DNA from: Thermoflexales bacterium
GTDB taxonomy: Bacteria > Chloroflexota > Anaerolineae > J036 > Brachytrichaceae
NCBI GenBank assembly: GCA_019694215.1
Contig: JAIBCK010000001.1
Span: 1-64,000, forward strand
DNA: 64,000 nt
Direction of reading: 5' to 3'
In this document: one piece after another, positions 60,720 through 64,000 of the stretch
How the letters are laid out: the number at the start of each line of letters is the position of its first letter
Numbering within the stretch: position 1 is the stretch's first letter
Made by a program: the position numbers and the translations under genes
Notes under the pieces: generated by a model
Database searches by the model: none
What the model saw: the letters and a program-made list of their open reading frames with translations, nothing else
Told to the model about the DNA's origin: nothing

Positions 60720-62885
60720 ATGCCTGCGCTGACTGTTCACTCCCCCTTTCAACCGACGGGCGACCAACCCAGGGCCATCGACGACATCGTCGCGAGCCTG
60801 AACGGCGGTAACCGCTTCACCACCCTGCTTGGGGCGACCGGCACGGGCAAGACCTTCACGATGGCCAAGGTCATCGAGCGCGTCCAGCGCCCGGCGCTCA
60901 TCATGGCGCACAACAAGACCCTGGCCGCCCAGCTCTACTCGGAGTTCAAGGAGTTCTTTCCCGAGAACGCGGTGGAGTATTTCGTCAGCTACTACGACTA
61001 CTACCAGCCCGAGGCCTACGTCCCACGCATCGATCTGTATATCGAGAAGGACTCGGCGATCAACGATGAGCTCGACCGGCTGCGGCTGGCCGCGACGAGC
61101 AGCCTGCTCAGCCGTCGCGATGTCGTCATCGTCGCATCGGTGTCGTGCATCTACGGCGTCGGCAACCCCGAGGACTACGGGCGCTTCATGGTCAAGCTCT
61201 CGCGCGGCGAGGCGCGGCGGCGCGAGCTCGTCCTGCGCCTGCTGGTGTCGATTCAGTACGAGCGCAACGACGTCACGCTGGGCCGCGGCAAGTTCCGCGT
61301 GCGCGGCGACACCCTCGAGATCCAGCCCGCCTACGCCGAGACGGCGTATCGCATTTCGTTCTTTGGCGATGAGATCGAGCGCATCGTCGAGATCGACACG
61401 CTGACCGGCGAGATTCTGAACGAGCACGAGACGATCGAAATCTATCCCGCCAAGCACTACGTCACGCCGCAGGAGAAACTGCAGCGCGCCATCGGCGACA
61501 TCGAGAAGGAGCTGGAGGAGCGCGTGGCCTGGTTCAAGGCCAACGACAAACTGATCGAGGCCCAGCGCATCGAGCAGCGCACGCGCTACGACCTCGAGAT
61601 GCTGCGCGAGGTGGGCTTCACCTCCGGGATCGAGAACTACAGCCGGCCGTTGGACGGTCGCTCGCCCGGCACCCCACCCTTCACGCTGCTGGATTACTTC
61701 CCGGATGACTTTCTGCTCTTCGTCGACGAAAGCCACATGACGGTGCCGCAAGTCACGGGGATGTACAACGGCGACCAGGCCCGCAAGTCCGTGCTGGTGG
61801 ATTTTGGCTTCCGGCTGCCCAGCGCGCTCGACAACCGGCCGCTCAAGTTCGGGGAGTTCGAGGAGCGCTTCCGCCAGGCCGTGTTCGTCAGCGCCACACC
61901 GGGGCCGTATGAGCGCCAGAACAGCACGGTCGTCGCCGAGCAGGTGATTCGCCCAACGGGGATTGTCGACCCAGAGGTCGAAGTCAAGCCGGCCAAGGGG
62001 CAGGTCGACGACGTCATCGCGCAGATCCGGGCGCGCACGGAGCGCGGCGAGCGCGCGCTTGTCACCACGCTGACCAAGCGCATGGCCGAGGACCTGACCA
62101 GCTACCTGCAGGACATCGGCATCCGGGTGCAGTATCTGCACAGCGAGGTGCAGACCGTCGAGCGGGTCGAGATCCTGCGCGACCTGCGCCGCGGCCACTA
62201 CGACGTCGTGGTCGGCATCAACCTGTTGCGCGAGGGCCTGGACCTGCCCGAGGTGTCGCTGGTTGCGATCCTCGATGCGGACAAGGAGGGCTTCCTGCGC
62301 AGCGAGACGGCGCTGGTGCAGACCATCGGTCGCGCCGCGCGGCATGTCGGCGGCACGGTGATCATGTATGCCGACAAGTACACGGATTCGATGAAGCGCG
62401 CGATCGACGAGACCGCGCGGCGCCGGCAGAAGCAGATCGACCACAACGTCGCACACGGCATCGAGCCGACGACGATCCAGAAGGCGATCCATGACCTGAC
62501 CGAGCGCGTGCGCGTCGAGGAGCGCGGCCCCGGCTACGCCGCGGACGCGGCGCCGGGCGGGACGCGCCTGGCCGACCTCCCGCGCGACGAGGCGCAGGCG
62601 CTGCTGCTGGATTTGGAGAAGCAGATGCAACAGTTGGCCCGCGACCTCGAGTTCGAGAAGGCGGCGATGTTGCGCGACCAGATTCTCGAATTGCGCCAGA
62701 AGGTCATGGACATCGACGAGAACACGCCGGAATGGGAACGCTGGCGCAAGCTCGGCGCGTCGGCGGCGCGCGACAGCCTGAGCGCGGAGCGCGATGCCGG
62801 CGACGCGGGCGACACCGTGACCTATCGCGGTGGGCGGCCCGCAAAGTCGCGGCCGGGTCCGGCGCGCAGCCGCACGCGGAAGTGA
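60720..62885 (+). CDS. uvrB: Excinuclease ABC subunit B
   Basis: 721 residues. Walker [11 protein letters not shown] (near 40), the beta-hairpin [12 protein letters not shown], DEEx-type box [12 protein letters not shown], helicase motif [11 protein letters not shown] and the C-terminal UVR motif ([17 protein letters not shown]) are complete. It verifies DNA damage with UvrA and recruits UvrC. The ATG at 60720 is fixed by the TATAAT 6 nt upstream. Confidence 0.97.
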   Translation: MPALTVHSPFQPTGDQPRAIDDIVASLNGGNRFTTLLGATGTGKTFTMAKVIERVQRPALIMAHNKTLAAQLYSEFKEFFPENAVEYFVSYYDYYQPEAYVPRIDLYIEKDSAINDELDRLRLAATSSLLSRRDVVIVASVSCIYGVGNPEDYGRFMVKLSRGEARRRELVLRLLVSIQYERNDVTLGRGKFRVRGDTLEIQPAYAETAYRISFFGDEIERIVEIDTLTGEILNEHETIEIYPAKHYVTPQEKLQRAIGDIEKELEERVAWFKANDKLIEAQRIEQRTRYDLEMLREVGFTSGIENYSRPLDGRSPGTPPFTLLDYFPDDFLLFVDESHMTVPQVTGMYNGDQARKSVLVDFGFRLPSALDNRPLKFGEFEERFRQAVFVSATPGPYERQNSTVVAEQVIRPTGIVDPEVEVKPAKGQVDDVIAQIRARTERGERALVTTLTKRMAEDLTSYLQDIGIRVQYLHSEVQTVERVEILRDLRRGHYDVVVGINLLREGLDLPEVSLVAILDADKEGFLRSETALVQTIGRAARHVGGTVIMYADKYTDSMKRAIDETARRRQKQIDHNVAHGIEPTTIQKAIHDLTERVRVEERGPGYAADAAPGGTRLADLPRDEAQALLLDLEKQMQQLARDLEFEKAAMLRDQILELRQKVMDIDENTPEWERWRKLGASAARDSLSAERDAGDAGDTVTYRGGRPAKSRPGPARSRTRK

Positions 62886-62895
62886 GCGGCACGCA

Positions 62896-62914
62896 TATAA
62901 TCCCGCGCGAGGTG
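62896..62914 (+). promoter_or_regulatory. Promoter and ribosome-binding site of the MIP18-family gene
   Basis: TATAAT (62896-62901) is followed by GAGGTG (62909-62914) 6 nt before the ATG at 62921. This gene has a short leader instead of a leaderless start. Confidence 0.55.
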
Positions 62915-62920
62915 CATTGA

Positions 62921-63286
62921 ATGGACAACAGCAATCCCCCGACCGAGCCTGCGGCGACGCAGAGCGCGCTTCCGGCCGACTTGGAATATGCGGCCATCGA
63001 GCAGACGACCCGCACCGCCCTGCGCGAGGTGTATGACCCCGAGCTGGGCATGAGCGTCGTCGAGCTGGGGCTCATCCGCAAGTTCGCGTGGACGCCGGAC
63101 ACGGTCGAGGTGACCATGATCCTGACCACGCCGTTCTGCCCGTATGGGCCGGCGCTGATCGAGCAGGTCCGCCAGAAATCGCAGGAGGCCTCGCAGCGCA
63201 CAGCCAAGGTCACCATGGGCCTGGAGATGTGGGAGCCCACGATGATGGAGGACCAGGCCGCCGCAAACTGGGGCCTGTACTATTAG
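62921..63286 (+). CDS. MIP18/DUF59 family iron-sulfur assembly protein (SufT-like)
   Basis: 121 residues. The domain spans about 25-105: REVYDPELGMSVVELGLI and the reactive-Cys motif TTPFCPYG (Cys73). Family members mature iron-sulfur proteins or act in phenylacetate-type oxygenase assembly (PaaD); with no paa or suf genes nearby the SufT-like role is more likely. Confidence 0.88.
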   Translation: MDNSNPPTEPAATQSALPADLEYAAIEQTTRTALREVYDPELGMSVVELGLIRKFAWTPDTVEVTMILTTPFCPYGPALIEQVRQKSQEASQRTAKVTMGLEMWEPTMMEDQAAANWGLYY

Positions 63287-63299
63287 CGCGTCCCCCTGG

Positions 63300-63338
63300 A
63301 CCGCCGCATTCCAGTCGGGGTGCGGCGGTTTCTTTTTT
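63300..63338 (+). terminator. Intrinsic terminator after the MIP18-family gene
   Basis: ACCGCCGCA / TGCGGCGGT form a 9-bp stem with a 12-nt loop, followed by TTCTTTTTT. It ends at the stop codon of the convergent transporter gene. Confidence 0.85.
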
Positions 63339-64000
63339 CAGGCGGGCTTCTGCCCGTGGCGCATCCAGGCCACCCCGCCAAAGGCCGCTCGGAGCAGCAC
63401 GCAGATCAGCAAACCTGCCTGGGCCGTGACTCCGGCGCTCACCATCGCCGTCATCACCAGGGGAGCCGAAAAGATCGCCAGATTGATCGCCAGCGACTGC
63501 AACGGCACATAGCCCTCGAAGTTGTCCGGTGGCGCGGTGTCGGTCAACAGGCTGAAGGCCGTGACCTGAAAGAGCACCGTGGCCAGGCCATTCACCGCGC
63601 CCGACAGGAGCACCCAGCCAAGCGATGCGCCCAGCGCAAGCACCAGCGCGTGCAGCGCGAAAACCAGCCCGGACAACGCAAAGAGTCGACCCGTACCCAG
63701 TGCCGCCACCAGGCGCGGCGCGAGGACGCCGACCAGTGCGATGGCCGCCCAGGTGATCGCGGTGTACCAGCCAAAGTCGCTGTTGCTGACGCCGAGGTCA
63801 CGCACCAGCCGCAGGGTGATCAGCGGCGCAGCCGCCGTCTGGGCAAAGTACGCCGCGAAGGTCATGAGGATGTAGGCCAGCGCCGGTCGATGTCTGAGCA
63901 CGCGGCGAACATTGCCACGCCTGGAGGCCTGCTCTGCGGGGGCGGCTGGCCGGGACGCATAGCGCACCTTGCCGAGGATGACCAGGTTGACGATGGCGAA
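63338..64000 (-). CDS. MFS transporter, C-terminal part (cut by window end)
   Basis: The frame stays open to the window edge, so the N terminus is missing; about 220 codons are visible. The visible part begins in a hydrophobic segment, then a charged central loop (RYASRPAAPAEQASRRGN) and about six more helices, which is the second half of a 12-helix major facilitator protein. The substrate cannot be inferred. Confidence 0.8.
   Translation of the reverse strand, partial: FAIVNLVILGKVRYASRPAAPAEQASRRGNVRRVLRHRPALAYILMTFAAYFAQTAAAPLITLRLVRDLGVSNSDFGWYTAITWAAIALVGVLAPRLVAALGTGRLFALSGLVFALHALVLALGASLGWVLLSGAVNGLATVLFQVTAFSLLTDTAPPDNFEGYVPLQSLAINLAIFSAPLVMTAMVSAGVTAQAGLLICVLLRAAFGGVAWMRHGQKPA

Noticed and set aside
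60678-62630. A 650-codon frame antisense to uvrB
   Set aside because: Shadow of a full-length, highly conserved gene.

Overview
The window is 64 kb of GC-rich bacterial chromosome, densely coding on both strands. I see no rRNA, insertion sequence, phage or CRISPR array. Gene content and family flavour (Asp23-FakA-DegV block, FtsX-type permease with lipoprotein adaptor, CapA lipoprotein, several large membrane glycosyltransferase-like proteins, chromosomal BmrCD-like exporters) suggest Chloroflexota, perhaps an Anaerolineae relative. This is a tentative inference; no marker gene here settles it. No gene-free stretch exceeds 300 bases; the two largest are 44946-45230 (a regulatory leader) and 58757-58996 (repeats).

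Layout. 48-5.7 kb: aminotransferase, hotdog thioesterase, TPR protein, M20 peptidase, membrane alpha/beta hydrolase and a CAU tRNA. 5.7-14.0 kb: a likely biosynthetic cluster of SGNH lipoprotein, cytoplasmic subtilisin, esterase, ATP-grasp ligase, circularly permuted ATP-grasp, GCS2-type carboxylate-amine ligase and nucleoside kinase, with a further ATP-grasp ligase convergent to it; this is a candidate peptide or amide-making system. 14.1-18.2 kb: FtsX-like permease plus HlyD-type lipoprotein without an ATPase. 18.3-20.3 kb: what looks like a copper amine oxidase split into two overlapping genes. 20.3-27.4 kb: phosphodiesterase, tyrosine phosphatase, ABC-2 exporter operon, coiled-coil protein and membrane glycosyltransferase. 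27.4-33 kb: Asp23-fakA-degV-FAD operon, rpmB, rlmN and a CsoR-type repressor. 33-34.7 kb: CapA lipoprotein.

34.7-45.2 kb is the most striking region. A six-gene, mostly overlapping minus-strand operon encodes four ABC exporter half-transporters, one ABC-F ATPase and one tandem GNAT acetyltransferase. It is preceded by a leader of about 265 nt with an extended -10 promoter, a 44-codon upstream ORF with a Shine-Dalgarno site, and a strong intrinsic terminator ending 8 nt before the first structural gene. This resembles ribosome-mediated attenuation of drug-resistance genes (bmrB-bmrCD, ABC-F leaders). The ATPase motifs suggest the four half-transporters form two heterodimers.

45.2-64 kb is mostly housekeeping: methylmalonyl-CoA epimerase, glgC, DinG-type helicase with exonuclease domain, a two-component system, membrane glycosyltransferase-like protein, murI, lon, tRNA-Gln, dgt, uvrB, a MIP18-family protein and a partial MFS transporter. 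Across the window, genes heading transcription units usually have a TATAAT-like box only 6-11 nt before the start codon, eight of them exactly 6 nt, which predicts widespread leaderless mRNAs. Several internal operon genes carry Shine-Dalgarno sites instead.
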